Source: Acholoe squamosa (taxonomy: Eukaryota > Annelida > Polychaeta > Phyllodocida > Polynoidae). Taken from it: a stretch of DNA of 64,000 bases. Both the position numbers and the translations under genes were made by a program. The DNA is taken from NCBI GenBank assembly GCA_949317995.1, contig OX439052.1, positions 37,697,932 to 37,761,931 on the forward strand, read 5' to 3'. Below are positions 11,201 through 22,621 of the stretch, in pieces. Position 1 is the first letter of the stretch. Each line of letters opens with the position of its first letter. The notes under the pieces were generated by a model. It searched no databases and was not told where the DNA came from. It worked only from the letters and a program-made list of their open reading frames with translations.

Positions 11201-14200
11201 CTCAGGGACAGTTCCTAAGCCCTCTACCTCAGGGACAGTTCCTAAGCCCTCTACCTCAGGGACAGGTAAACATCCCTCTATGTCAAGGTTGACAGAGCAG
11301 CATTCTTTAGGCAATGAACCACCACAAGAAGATACCCAAGACCAAGACTGTGTTCCTCTCCCCCAAGGAAGGATAAGAAGGAGGGCAGACTCCTTCTCAG
11401 GCTTGTTAAATGACAATGAACCTTATCTAGACAAGGATGATGACTTAGAACAAGCCTTGGATTTGCCTTATAACACAAAAAGGACAAACGATGATGACTT
11501 ACGGAATCCCTTTAAGAGGGTAAAGCTGTATACTGAGGAAGAGGTGCAGGAACTAATTGCCGCCTCTAAAAAGCAAGAAGACGCTAAAGCAGATGCAGAT
11601 GAATTTTTTACCAGTACTCCTTCTAGGATAGAAGGCAAAGAGAAGAAACAACCCTCTGCCAAGAAGAAAACTGTAGCTAAAACCAAGGATAAGCCTGTCC
11701 CTCCTGGTCCACGCAGAACCTCTCCACGCCTGCAGGCCAAGCAAGATTTTGACTCCCCTCGTAACGTCTCTGTTTTAGAAGAAATTTCCAGAAAAAGTGA
11801 CACTTCTTCAAGAAAAAAACTGTTTGGTTCTAAAAAGAAGGAAAAGAAAGATGGACAAGATAAACCTTTAATTGACATCCCCTCTTCTCCTATCCCATCT
11901 GACTTAGAGGACGAAGGAGTTGGTAGTGTGGAGTTTATTACACATAAAAGGGGGACTGGGCATACTCCTGTGGAAAATCCCAACCCTATCACCCTGGAAT
12001 TAAAAAAGACTCACGAGGCTCTGGCTGAGTCTGCAGTGAAAATATCTGAGGATATGAGATATGCAACGCAGGAACTGGTTATTTCCAACAAAAAGATTAC
12101 TTCTTCTTATGACAATTTCTCTCAGAAGGTTGTAGAGTCAGCGGGAAATATCACGACGAATACAAATTTATTTATCGAAAAACTTGAGGAGACTTCTAAA
12201 GTGTCTTCTGATACATTAAAAAAAATGTCCGCTGCTTTCCTGCATAACCAAAAGGAGACAGTCGAAGGAGTAGAGGTTATAAATGATAAACTGATAGACA
12301 ATTTACTGTCCAAGCAAGTGAAAATAGTGCAAAGTGTGAATGCCATGACTGAGTCCTTAGGGAACCACACAAAAGCTGTAGAAGAAGCTCAGAGTAAAAT
12401 ATCTCTTGGTATTGTTTCTGTAGCAGACAGCTTTGCCCGGGTGTCTGAAAGTATGAAGCAATTGGCTTCTACTCAAAAGGCCCTTAATCTTTATAATAAT
12501 ACTTCTTTGCAGCTGGTTGACAACACAGAGAGAGTTCTAGACAGGGTAGTGGCCAACCTCGAGAAGCTGGCTGACCTTCAGGAGAAGCTCAATAGGGAAA
12601 CTATAGCCAGGACTTTAATAGAACGTGAGTATAAATTGACTAATAAATATATTAGTTTCAGTATAGCTTTCATTGATATCATTTTTTTCATTAAATAACA
12701 CATGCGTAAGACGACAGGAATAATTAAATTTTTTATTGATGTGAATATGTGTATAAAAAAGGGACACATAACCTTAACATACAGGCAATCGTTATGGGTA
12801 TGTTCTTATAACCTACTGCTTAAAAATAAAGAAGGAAATTTATTTTTCATGTCTTTATTCAGTCGGTCGTCCCATCGTTAAAACGCATGGAAACATGAAC
12901 CGTCAGGACCCTGATGAAGAGACAGAATCTCCTGTAGCGTCCCCTCCTCAAGCAGTCGCTGAAGGTCCGGACGAGTCTCCCCCACGAGATGTTAAAGAAT
13001 TTCCTGTACCCTCTCCTCCCGTTCCACACTTACCGGAGCAGTCCTCAGGGCAAGAAACAAAAGAAACTATGGTTAATTCTCCTGCTATAGAAGTAGATGA
13101 TGCAGCAGCGGAGCCACAGGGGGAGGGCAGTGCATCCCAAGAGCCTGACACTCAGGCTTCTCTACAGACAGAAGAGAGACAAGGTACAGAAAATAGACTC
13201 AAATCTTTCTTTGACGTTGTATTTTATTATTGCACATAATTTTAATGTATCCTATTTTCCTCTAATAACTGAGTTTCCTGAAGGCAGTATCAAGGTGGAC
13301 CCTCTGTATTAAAATAACTGAGAGTTCCACTTTTCTTTGAACATGTTAAGTCTAAATCAGTTAAAGGAAAGAAAAAAGATCGACATAGAGCCTGACAAAA
13401 GCCAAACTGATATGATAACTATCGCCTAGGTGTTTGACAGGAGGCTCTCACTTTTATTGCATGCACACATTAGGGAATCAGATACATCCCTCAGAAGTAG
13501 ACCCTTCCGGTTTATCTGCTTTCCTTACCCATCCACAACCTCCCACTGGTAAGTTCAGATAACTGTACACGCTCATCCAGTCCTTAGAGGAAAAGAACGC
13601 AAAACATTGTTGGGGATTTGCATGTTTTTCAGATGGGTAAACATTTTCACATAGAAAGATGTATGTAAGATTTTATTCACTCTCTTTTATTCTAATTTTT
13701 GGTTTTTGTATTTTCCTTTATAAGACGGGAAACCGCCCACATATCAGACCGAGAGCCACATTAACCCTGGTTTTTTCTTTGAAGAGGAAACGTCTAAGAT
13801 GAAGTTGGCTATACCTGGTGAAGGTAAGGAGATCCGAAAAAAAGATAACAAATAAAGTATCTTATTTCAGATAGACCGAAATAAATAAATTCTATGAGGT
13901 TGAGAATAAAACTGAAATATTTAGTTCATGCTTTGTGTAGGAAAAAATTATACTGAAGAATTATGTTTCGTTTCATATGCAGCTATCAACTGTATAAGTC
14001 CTCAAGACAAAGGGCTTCCTCAGTTTAGTGTCTTAAAAAGCGACGATTTTGTTATAGTGGCTACAGACGTACAGGAAGATCATCAAGATGCGGCAAAAAA
14101 TGTTGTCATCCCCAAGGACATCGACACCCAGTCTAAAGCAGACACAGAAGCTTCAGTGTCGGCTTCAGAGAAGGACTACGGAGAAGATAAAAAGAAACGT

Positions 14201-14263
14201 GTCCCTCTGAAAAGGTCTTCCAGGGCACGTAAAGCAACACAGAAATACCGGGATAATATATAA
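8268..14263 (+). CDS. Harbinger accessory SANT/Myb-like protein, 9 exons, one premature stop
   Basis: Exons: 8268-8282, 8708-9368, 9610-9698, 9853-9967, 10239-10415, 10600-12624, 12863-13183, 13725-13823, 13983-14263. Every junction is GT-AG and the phases agree, giving 1260 codons before the TAA. Order of features: an Arg-Gly run (about 8985-9040), a SANT/Myb-like segment (HWKTDETRALI to GITLKKLAWEELP, completed by YVNANGG in exon 3), a Cys pair (CDFCG), eight PKPSTSGT repeats, a Lys-rich basic region, a long heptad-rich coiled coil (about 12000-12620) and a basic tail (KRSSRARKATQKY). One TGA at 10917-10919 interrupts exon 6 in frame. In this family the Myb-like protein helps the transposase reach the nucleus and bind the ends. 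The length is far above the few hundred residues usual for such proteins. Confidence 0.8.
11050..11265 (+). repeat. 27-bp coding minisatellite, eight PKPSTSGT units
   Basis: Eight consecutive 27-bp units of the type CCTAAGCCCTCTACCTCAGG lie in frame in exon 6. The ninth residue varies between H, G and V. Units 5 to 8 are identical or nearly so, which suggests recent expansion. They would form a flexible Ser/Thr/Pro linker. Confidence 0.9.
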
Positions 14264-15107
14264 GTCTTAATGAACATGTGTCATTCTGGAATCAAGAAGA
14301 CAAAAACACCAAAGATTAATGTTTTCCAGTCACATACAGGACTGTCTTTTAATACATAAAGAGAGGAGAATTGTTTGTGTCTAGTTACTTTTAAGACTGC
14401 AGAACTAAAGACAAATTCTCTTAGACTTGTTAAGCATCGAGTTAAATATCTAACATGTAATAGAAAAAAACAGGTTCAGTTGGAGAACTTGTTTCTGTAA
14501 TAATTAGAAAAAGAATGTACAAGGCCCTTTGTTAAAGAATATTAAGGAAAGTAATGAATAGAAGGTTTAAGACTTTGCTGTTTCCATGCTGTTGATTGTT
14601 CTGACTATAGGATGACAGAAATGATTCATAGTTCATGTGGTATATGTCCGTATGTGCTGAACATGAGAGTGTTTCACTTATATCCAAGAAATAAAAGGAA
14701 ACTGAAGAACAGTGGAGATATTCAAAAGAAATCAGTACTTGATACTTATATATACACACGTACATATGGAAGTCTATATCTAAGAAGTAGATAACATAGG
14801 GACTTCAGGTTAAATCTAAAAGGTACATCCGTATAATAAAACCATTAGAACCACAAGGAAGGATGCTTCCTCCTAACATAGAGATTAAGTTATGTCTTGA
14901 CTTAGTGGTTTCAAATATTCAAGTAAAGCCAAATAAGTGCCTTCTTACATGATAACAAGGTTTGAAATTTATTGTTATGGATATACAAAGAATTTAATTA
15001 TTTTAATTCACACTGAGACCTTCTTTGTCGGCTAATAAATACACAATATTTACTCTATACATATGTACAATAACATAAAATAGATGTGTCCTTATACATC
15101 TTAAGAG
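14264..15107. other. Intergenic region between the convergent Harbinger genes
   Basis: This AT-rich stretch separates two convergent stop codons. It holds isolated copies of the end motif (TGTCCGTATG near 14647 and ATCCGTATA near 14826) and possible polyadenylation signals in both directions. I see no gene in it. Confidence 0.5.
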
Positions 15108-17080
15108 TTATAACTGATTCTGATCCTGAAAGAATTGCTCCATGACTCTGTTCACCTGTTGAATAAGGAAAGGAAGATCTGGATTACTGTTGAACTGGCT
15201 GGGGTCACCTGCGTCTTCTCTCTGGTCTTGAACCTCGGGATTCTTTCCCACCTGTGGCATATTTTCAGTCTCTTTGTCTTCTGAGCTGAAGTGTTTCTGG
15301 ACGAAAGAAGACCGCAGGTTCTTGAAGGCTATACGCTCAGCCAGAGTCCTTTGCTCAGGTTGAGGAACAGGGGGCCTTATCCTCTTGAACCTGTCTCTGT
15401 CTAAGGAGTCTGGGAGAAGAGGAACCTTTGCCGCTTTGGCGCAGTTGTGCAGGGCAACACATGACTCTATTATAGCCGCAGCTGTGGGAGGGCAATGGAA
15501 CAAGTAGCCCCCACTGCTGTCTAGACACCTGGTTAAAAAAAATATAACACATCTTATTTAAAAGGTGAACATGAGGGGGCTTTAAATGTTACGGTAGAAA
15601 TTACATATGGTTTATGGATATATATAAGAAGCAAAAATATTTTAAGCCTTACCTCCAGCGCTGTTTTAGGATACCGATGGTTCTCTCGACTGAAGAACGA
15701 GTCTTCCTGTGCCATTTGTTGAAGTCTATGTCTGCTTGCGTTTTCTCATACTTTATAGGGGTGAGGACATAGTCTGTCAGGACGTACCTTAAAGAAATCG
15801 TTTTATTTTTAAAGGAAGAAATATATGAATGACTTTCATAAATAAAGTTATCGGATAATTTGTTGTATTCAAGAGGAATATCACATTTATATTTTTGAAA
15901 TAAAGGAAAAACCTGTTTCTATTTTATTTGAGAAAAACCAAGAGAGAGAGAATTGTTCTTTAATCACTACTTACCCAGAGTCCCCCAGTAAATAGTATCC
16001 TTGGAAGTCCCCCCTCTCTCCTAGGAATTTAACCTGCGACCCATTCATTACATATATATCATTGGAGCTTCCCGGGTTCGCTGCATTCACGTGAAATATG
16101 ATCCCGTCATAGTCTGCGATGATCTAGAAAAAAAGGGACAACGTGTAAAGAAGAGAAGAAAAAAAAGTTTGAACTTAAGACATTTAAGTTAAATAACAGG
16201 AGAGAAAAGAAGGAAGAAAAGAAGATAAACTTTATATCTTTTTCTTTATGAATGGAACTTTGATAGAAAGAAACCAAATGAAAAGGAAGACAAGAAAGAA
16301 TTATATTTAACTTACCATAACATTGATGCTGTAGTACCCCTTATAGCAATAGTACTGATTCTCGTCGTTTATCACACCTTTGGGGCACATAATGGGAACG
16401 TGGGTTCCATCCACCAGACCGAAGCACTTTGGTTTCTTTGTTTTCTTGTAGAAGGCAGTGGCTTTGGCATTTTTCTCATCAAAAGAGTCCGGCCATTCCA
16501 CATACTCTGTGATGTGTGTCCTGAAGTATTCAGCCACGTCTACCACAGACTTACTCACCACGCTCTTGCTGACCCCGTGACAGTCCCCGATAGTCTGGTA
16601 GGTTGCTCCTGTGGTGAAGTACCTCAAAGCCACACAGAACTATGAAGTAAAAACAAATAAAGTAAAATTAGCTGAAGTCAAATTATTTTCAATGGATTTT
16701 GCTATCAGTATGGTTCTGCGGAAAATAGAATGAAGGGGGATATGGTAGACCCAAGATGGGCCTAAGAAAGGAGAAAATAGACTGCAGATAGGCAGAACAA
16801 CCTCTTTAGAACAGGTGTGTGCAATGCCATTTGTATAAATAGATGTATAGGAGAATTATAGTTCAGGGATAAGGAGACTTACTCTGATCCTGTAGGGTAC
16901 AGCATGCTTGCCCCTTAGGACTTTGATTTCTCTTGTGTCGACGAACCTGTCTATCAAAATCCTGACAACTGGTTTAGGAAGACGATACCTCTGGACAAAC
17001 TTCTTGTCCGTGAAAAAGGAGAGGGGGTCAACATGCTTGAAGTATTCTCTCTTGCTTCTCTGGATCCATCCTATCCTCAT
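15108..17080 (-). CDS. PIF/Harbinger DDE transposase (HARBI1-like), 5 exons
   Basis: Exons on the minus strand: 17080-16883, 16639-16316, 16123-15975, 15787-15653 and 15528-15108. All are GT-AG and phase-consistent, giving 408 codons without a stop. The N-terminus (RSKREYFKHVD, LSFFTDKKF, YRLPK) and helix-turn-helix-like segment (TIGDCHGVSKSVVSKSV) are followed by the DDE core: D in LVDGTHVPI, D in LLGDSGYVL, E in SVERTIGILKQRW. The last exon has an HNC motif and an acidic, Gln/Asn-rich tail. Length and order match HARBI1-type transposases. The start ATG at 17080 is chosen because a tandem duplication just upstream (17085-17135) adds only non-homologous residues. No damage is visible, so this may be an active enzyme. 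Confidence 0.92.
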
Positions 17081-17189
17081 CTTGGTGAGAGCGAGCACCA
17101 CTGAGCAATCTTGGTGAGAGCGAGCACCACTGAGCAAGTTAGAATGAACTGCCGAAACAAAGAAATAAAAACTTCCGGGTCAAGGTCAT
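17081..17189 (-). promoter_or_regulatory. Transposase upstream region with a 29-bp tandem duplication
   Basis: The bases just upstream of the transposase ATG contain a recent tandem duplication with the core GAGCGAGCACCACTGAGCAA. Further out lie ACTTCCGGG (ETS-type) and TCAAGGTCA (nuclear-receptor half-site type) near 17170-17190. These are candidate promoter elements by motif only. Confidence 0.4.
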
Positions 17190-17194
17190 ATGTC

Positions 17195-17504
17195 ATGACC
17201 CCACATACGGCTGAACAAACAAGACGCGGAAACATACGGACCTATGCGGGGGTCCATATGTAACATACGGTGGTCCGTAAGCGTTTTTTTAACATACAAG
17301 GGGGGTACCCCCTGTAGGTATTTGAGGCCCTACATACGGCGTTTCAGCGGTTTTCTGAAAGTCTGTAAGATAAGGAAAAACAGAGGTCCGCATGTAGAGG
17401 CTAAAAGTCCGTATACATAGGGAAATACAGAATTTTTCTTTTAAGCACATACGGAGGTCCCTATTTGATATACGGACGTCCGCATGATAGGGAAAAACAG
17501 GCTC
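17195..17504. repeat. Harbinger right subterminal motif array
   Basis: This array has about nine copies of CATACGG(AC) or its complement in mixed orientation, for example near 17201, 17231, 17269, 17333, 17386, 17409, 17450 and 17471. It mirrors the array at the left end. The terminal repeat follows directly. Confidence 0.75.
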
Positions 17505-17507
17505 CTG

Positions 17508-19137
17508 ATGTAGCATGTGAGTATGTGAATGAGTACTTTTGTAATATTGCAGCGGTTGGTGATGATCAATGTTAACTTGATAATGATCAAAGTATTGAAA
17601 ATGTACTCATAAATGGAAACTTCACTGAAACAAACATTAAGGTGAATAAATGGGATGTTCATTACGCTATAAAAGAAATAGACAAAAATAAATCATCTGG
17701 GATTGAAGGCATAAGGGGTGATATATTACAATGTGCATTGCTATGCCTAATACATCAATCTACCCACCTGATTCAGACTAGTTTAGATAAAGGTATTTTT
17801 TCCAAGAGACTGGGCCTCTGCCCTAGTAAAACCATTACCTAAGGATGGAGATTTATCACAGGTCAAAAGCTGGAGGCCTATTTCCCTCCTACCAATGCCA
17901 TCAAAGATTATTGAAAAAATTATGTATTATCATTTAAGTGAAAGTATGATTTCTAACACCTTTTGTGACAATCAATATGGTTATAAAAAAGGTACTGGAA
18001 CAGGTGATGCTACCTTTGATCTCGTAAATGAATTGTTTGAGAATAGAAATAATGGGTACATAACAGGGGCCCTTTTCATTGATTTCACTAAAGCCTTTGA
18101 TAGTGTAATTCACTCAAAATTGCTGGTCAAACTTAGTAAGCTTGGGCTAAGTAGGACAAATTTTATGTGGTTCAAAAGTTATTTAGAAAACAGGCAACAG
18201 AGAACGAGTTATGGTAATAAAATATCTAAAAAGAAATGTATAAAGTATGGTGTACCACAAGGCTCAGTTCTGGGCCCCCTGTTGTTTGTTTTATATATAG
18301 ATGATGTTGTTAATGTGTTGCAATCGTGTAAGATAAAATTGTATGCTGATGATATAGTAATCTATTGTGCTGCAAAAGACTTGGAGACCATTAGGAATAT
18401 GATGTATAATGATGTTCAACGTTTCAAAGCATGGGTTCTAGAAAACAGACTAACAGTAAATCCAAATAAGACCAAATTTATGCATTTAAATTAAAGTACT
18501 GTCCTGATCCAAAAATAGAATTCAATGAGAGTACTGTTCAAACAGTGACCTTCTTCCCTTATTTGGGAGTCCACATTGATAGCAAACTGAGCTTTGACAA
18601 GCAAATTAAAATAGTTAAAAGAAATGTATGTAATAAATTATTTCGTTTTGCCAAATTAAGAAAATTTCTGACTTAAGATCAGAGTGTAAGATATATTGTA
18701 GTACAATAAGACCAATTATAGAATATTGTTCCTTCATTTCAACTAGCTGTAATGAGGAAGGTTTGAAAGCTTTACAACGCTTACAAAATAGAGCCTTAAG
18801 GATATGTCTAAAATGCAACATTAGAAAATACAATGTTAAAGAATTACATATGCTGTGTAATATAACTCTATTGGAAAAAAGGTTTGATATGCTTCTATTG
18901 TGTCTGATGTACAAAAAATCTAAAGATATAGAGCAAAGGCCACATGCACATAATACACGGTCCCAAAATAAAATTGTTTTCCAGGCATTACAAGAGATCT
19001 CCATGGTATAGAGGGGTGGCACTCTGGACGGTCCTACCTGAGAACATCCAGAAAGCCACCACTAAAGTCAAATTTAAAACTGAAATACTGAAGATAGATA
19101 ATTTGAGGCAGAAATTGAAAATTGGTTACAACTAGTA
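17508..19137 (+). pseudogene. LINE-A copy 2 reverse transcriptase (broken)
   Basis: This is the continuation of LINE-A after the Harbinger insertion. The RT core at 17895-18494 is open, with GALFIDFTKAFDSV, YGVPQGSVLGPLLF and YADDIVIY. Upstream, a frameshift near 17800 and the truncated 5' end remove function. The thumb and C-terminal region (18495-19137) has a TAA near 18674 and a small deletion near 18980 relative to copy 1. Product and motifs are as in copy 1. Confidence 0.88.
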
Positions 19138-19505
19138 TATGAAGCAGGTGTAGTTACTGCGCCGCTTCCAGAAAATTGTGTTGAATCCTAATTACCATTA
19201 TGTTACTGCCTAATACACTAACATGAATGTCAAATGTTATGTAAACCTTAGCTACTATACCAGTACATTATATCTTATACTATCTTATAACAAAAATTCA
19301 TGTGTGTATGTTACTATGATCAGTCGACCAGCTCCTAAACTCTCCAATGTTGTTGATCTTGTACAAATTGACTATTGTCATGTTTTGTGTTTTGTAGTTG
19401 CTGTTCCTTAATTTGTTGAAAAATCTAATAAAACTTGGTCTGCTCTATAGCTTCACTTAAATGAACATAACAGTTCATTGATGCAATGAACGAGTCCAAA
19501 AAAAA

Positions 19506-19800
19506 TAAAAAAAATTGGTCATATGGACGATTGGGATGATCAATGTGAATTTGTTGTACATACATAGAACAATACAGTACATGCTTCATCTAATTGCACA
19601 CTGAACTTGTTGGTTTTTGCAGAAGATATCATTATGCCGGCCGACTTGGTTTATGGTGTGATTGGGATCAGTCCCGAAACACCATGTAGCATAATGTTTG
19701 TTGAATCCTTATGAGACAGGTTTAAGCACGCTTACGAGTCCGTTAGCTGAAGACTGAAGGGACCAGTTAACTAGCGGAACGACGCGCTACCCCGAAAGAG
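19506..19800 (+). pseudogene. Ty3/gypsy element 1: integrase C-terminal part
   Basis: The reading frame after the LINE tail matches the part of a gypsy integrase downstream of the catalytic core: a DDWDDQ-FVVH segment with TAG, then PADLVYGV and FVESL-DRFKHAYESV with TGA. It continues the integrase broken at 7162. The GPY/F chromatin-interaction region is not recognisable, and the frame fades out near 19790. Confidence 0.7.
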
Positions 19801-20107
19801 AATGGCGGGAAAAGTGTAGTGGGAACTGGGTCAAGTGACCTCATTATCAAAACGGGGTCAAGACGTAAGGTTAAAGTAATGCGCATAACTGCGCATGCGC
19901 ATCGTTTTTGAATGATAGCAGGAGACGTGGATCCCGCCACTTTGCGACTTGGCTTGGTGCCAATCAGACGTGCGCATTGTTTTTTTTAGTGTTTTTTTCA
20001 GTGCCTCTCGAAAGAAAAGATTAATTAACGTTAAACCCTTGTGAACCTCCATATGCACAAGGTGTGTCGGTTGGCTCTCGAGTCAATAACACTACCCTAA
20101 CGGGACC
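19801..20107. other. Spacer between integrase and third ORF
   Basis: Non-coding sequence with a GCGCATAACTGCGCATGCGCAT cluster (near 19880-19901) rich in NRF1-like sites. I see no LTR matching 23781-24263 here. This is the main reason to consider the next ORF part of the same element. Confidence 0.4.
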
Positions 20108-22621
20108 ATGACCGAGCGGGAGGTTCAACTGACTCTCGCAAGCGGTGGTGGGGATAGTACCCCCTCCCATAGCAGGCACGAAGGAGCACAGAACGGAGCC
20201 GATGTGTCGCCTTCTAGTTCAGGCAACACGGTCTAACCGGTACGTCAAGAGGAAGACGATCTCTTGGGGGTAGGCACTCTGAGCATTTCAGATGCTCAGA
20301 ATGAACCCGAGATCAACGTCAAGGACGACTCTGAGGAGGAGTTCGAATCGTTCGGTCAATCTTACACCGAGACTCCTAAGGTTGAGGTGAGATTTTTAAG
20401 CGTCTTAGTATCATGACTAGGTTGACAAAGGTCAAAGCAGCTGACCAATCAGCTTCTTCGAGTGTCAAGGCTACAGAATCGGCCCCCTTAAATGTTTGCA
20501 AAAGCTTCAATCCAGATGATGAAATGGATACAGAATTGCGTAATACCATTTTGAATAGACTAACTCCTCAGGAGTTTGACAATTGCAAGATGTTTTGGCT
20601 GAAAACGTATGGTGGATGTGCTCTCGGCTCATCCCAACATGCGTGGTTCGCCAAGATAGTACAGGAAGCAGCCGAAATGGTCGTGCCCACCCCGAAACCG
20701 GTGTCCACAGTAACGGTTCAGTCCCTCCCGCAAAGTGCAAAGGAGGCGGAGAGCGACATGAAAGTTGACCAGGCAGAGAGTGTCAGTGACACTAAAATGG
20801 TATCTCGAATGAGGAAGAAACCATCGGCTTCTTCGACACCTAAAGTCCCGAAACCTAAGGTCGATACAAAAGAGGATTCTCCTAAAGATGAGAAACCAAT
20901 CCTGAAAAAGAGCGGCAAGAAAACTATGTCGCAGAAAGAGAAAAAGCTAGCAGCTAAAGAAGCAAAGGAGAAGAAGCTCCAAGACCAGGCATTAGCCTCA
21001 GCCGCGGAGCATCAGAAGAGGCTTGATGAAGTCAAGAAAGTTTTGACGCTGACGAGTCAGATAAAGAATGGGAGAAGGAACCACCATCGGAAAACGATAA
21101 AATCATCTTCGCCAATGCCTTGTCGAAGTTCAGTAGGTTTAAACCTATGAGCTTCAAGGATTGTCGCATGGATGAAAAGAGACATTGTGCTCCGCCTGCT
21201 ATCTATCCCGACAACACGGAGGATGATGAGCAGTGGCTTCGCGGATCCAACGAGGAGTCGTCAGTTTTCCAATGCTATTGAGACTGGTTCAATAAAGTCG
21301 TGAAAATGGACAAAGCTTAATACTTAAAAGACCAGAAACTAAAACTAAAGTGGGTCTTTGTCAAGTATAAAGAAACGAAGCGATGCTTGTTTACTTCTTG
21401 TCACGATGAGCAGGTAAGCGAGGGAGTTCCGAAGACATGGCCTTGGAAAGACCAGTTCATGAGACATCTCTACAAGGTGCACTACCATCACCATGGGGTG
21501 TATGAATGTGTCTCCGACGAGAGGTTCGAGCAAAGCGCTAAGTGTCGCGACGGACTTATGACCGTGCGTCGCTCGAATATGGTCCGCCACATGAACGCCT
21601 GTCACGGGAATAGGTTCGAGGACGCTATTCATCGGGTGAACAAGATCCACAGTGAGCTGATGGCCGGATTCATGACCAAAGATGCTATAGTAGCGGAGGA
21701 GGGTTCCGAGACTGATGTCCCGAAACTAAAGGAATCCGTTGGCGAGTATGTCAATGGTAAAAATTGAGAGCTCGATATGTAGTTTCCTATGTGACAGACC
21801 AACTGAACTTGCAGAAAGCCTATTACGAGGATATGAAAGAGTGGGATAAGGCTGCCAATCCCTCGAAAAGGAATGCGGACGAAAAAGAATGCCTATGGTA
21901 TTTCGAAGAAGAGGTCTGGGGTTGACAAAGGTGGACCTGTGTATGTACTAGGTGGTACAACAGTCCTCCAGAAAGTTGAACCAAAGTCGAATCCAGTGAC
22001 TTTCGATTCCAAGAAAACTGATTGGAGTCAAAGCCCCAGCTCAAAAGTACCTGTCGGGAGCCTGTCATCTTCCTCGGCGGAACACTTCCCGACATTGCCA
22101 CCTAGTGGCCCTGAGAGCCAAACAGTGCTTTCCGGGAAGAGTAAGAAGCCTCTTACAAAGGCTTCTACCTCGAAGCAACCCAAGATCCCTCTGGGAGCAA
22201 AGGTTGTAGAGCTACCCCCAGTAAAGTATTTTAATCCTGATAACCTTGTCAGTTTCGAAATACAGGATAGGCTAGTTAAGAACTGGCAAGAGAAATTCTC
22301 TAAAGCTCTTGAAGTCTTCGGGGATACAGTTGTCTAGAATACTCTGGCTTGTGTTGGTAACATCCATGACGCTGAAAAGGGTCATCTCTACCAACAGGAG
22401 GAAGAAAGTCTTCGCGAGAAAGTCGAACAGGCCGACAAACGTGAAAAAGAGGCCCGGAAAAAGGAAGAATACTGGGAGGTTAGAGTTGCAAAAGAAAGAT
22501 CCATCTTGGACCAACTTAGCTTCAAGTTTGAGATGTGCTTCAAGGGTCACACTTTTGATGAGTGGAATGGCCAGTCTTCTCAGTTATGAGAATGGTTAAA
22601 AGACTTGGAGGACTCGGATTA
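20108..22621 (+). pseudogene. Gypsy element 1 extra ORF: zinc-finger and coiled-coil protein (or gag of a second element)
   Basis: A long decayed coding region lies between integrase and the 3' LTR. It begins MTEREVQLTLASGG at 20108, with a stop near 20234 and a frameshift near 20400. It is open at 20413-21147, ending in Lys/Glu-rich sequence. The section at 21340-21767 has two C2H2-like fingers: CLFTSCHDEQ with FMRHLYKVH, then YECVSDERF, SAKC and MVRHMNACH. A further open part (21873-22337) is Ser/Pro/Lys-rich. It is followed after a TAG by a charged coiled coil (QQEEESLREKVEQADKREK) ending near 22621. Codon style (many TCGAG/CTCGAA) matches the pol region at 1-1100. I do not recognise the family. 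Confidence 0.5.

Larger units (their letters stand above)
7923..17504. mobile_element. Near-intact PIF/Harbinger DNA transposon (9582 bp)
   Basis: The element sits inside LINE-A copy 2. Comparison with copy 1 shows the uninterrupted target, so the ends are known: CTG is duplicated at 7920-7922 and 17505-17507. Terminal repeats are GGCCTTGTTTTTCCCTAT on the left and the complement of GAGCCTGTTTTTCCCTAT on the right. A 3-bp CWG or TWA duplication is diagnostic for PIF/Harbinger. Two convergent genes fill it: a Myb/SANT-like gene (8268-14263, +) and a DDE transposase (17080-15108, -). Both ends carry arrays of the motif CATACGGAC. Confidence 0.92.
7163..19505 (+). mobile_element. LINE-A copy 2, 5'-truncated, interrupted by a MITE and a Harbinger element
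   Basis: LINE-A sequence starts abruptly at about 7163 with the part that matches 3540 in copy 1, i.e. most of the endonuclease is missing, as expected for truncated reverse transcription. Pieces are 7163-7321, 7454-7922 and 17505-19505. It ends with a 3' UTR and an A-rich tail (19497-19513). Relative to copy 1 it lacks about 15 bp near 17550. It keeps about 46 bp (19158-19203) that copy 1 lacks, lying between short TTACTGC repeats. The A-rich end abuts gypsy integrase sequence. Confidence 0.88.

Noticed and set aside
11009..11416. Minus-strand ORF of 135 codons with VPEVEGLG repeats
   Set aside because: It is the antisense shadow of the PKPSTSGT minisatellite in the spliced plus-strand gene.
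16856..17137. Transposase starting upstream of 17080
   Set aside because: The upstream extension lacks an ATG and consists of a tandem duplication; the ATG at 17080 gives the family N-terminus.
20108..22621. Host C2H2 zinc-finger gene
   Set aside because: It lies between gypsy integrase and a polypurine tract/LTR, shares codon style with the gypsy pol, and has no introns or canonical finger arrays.
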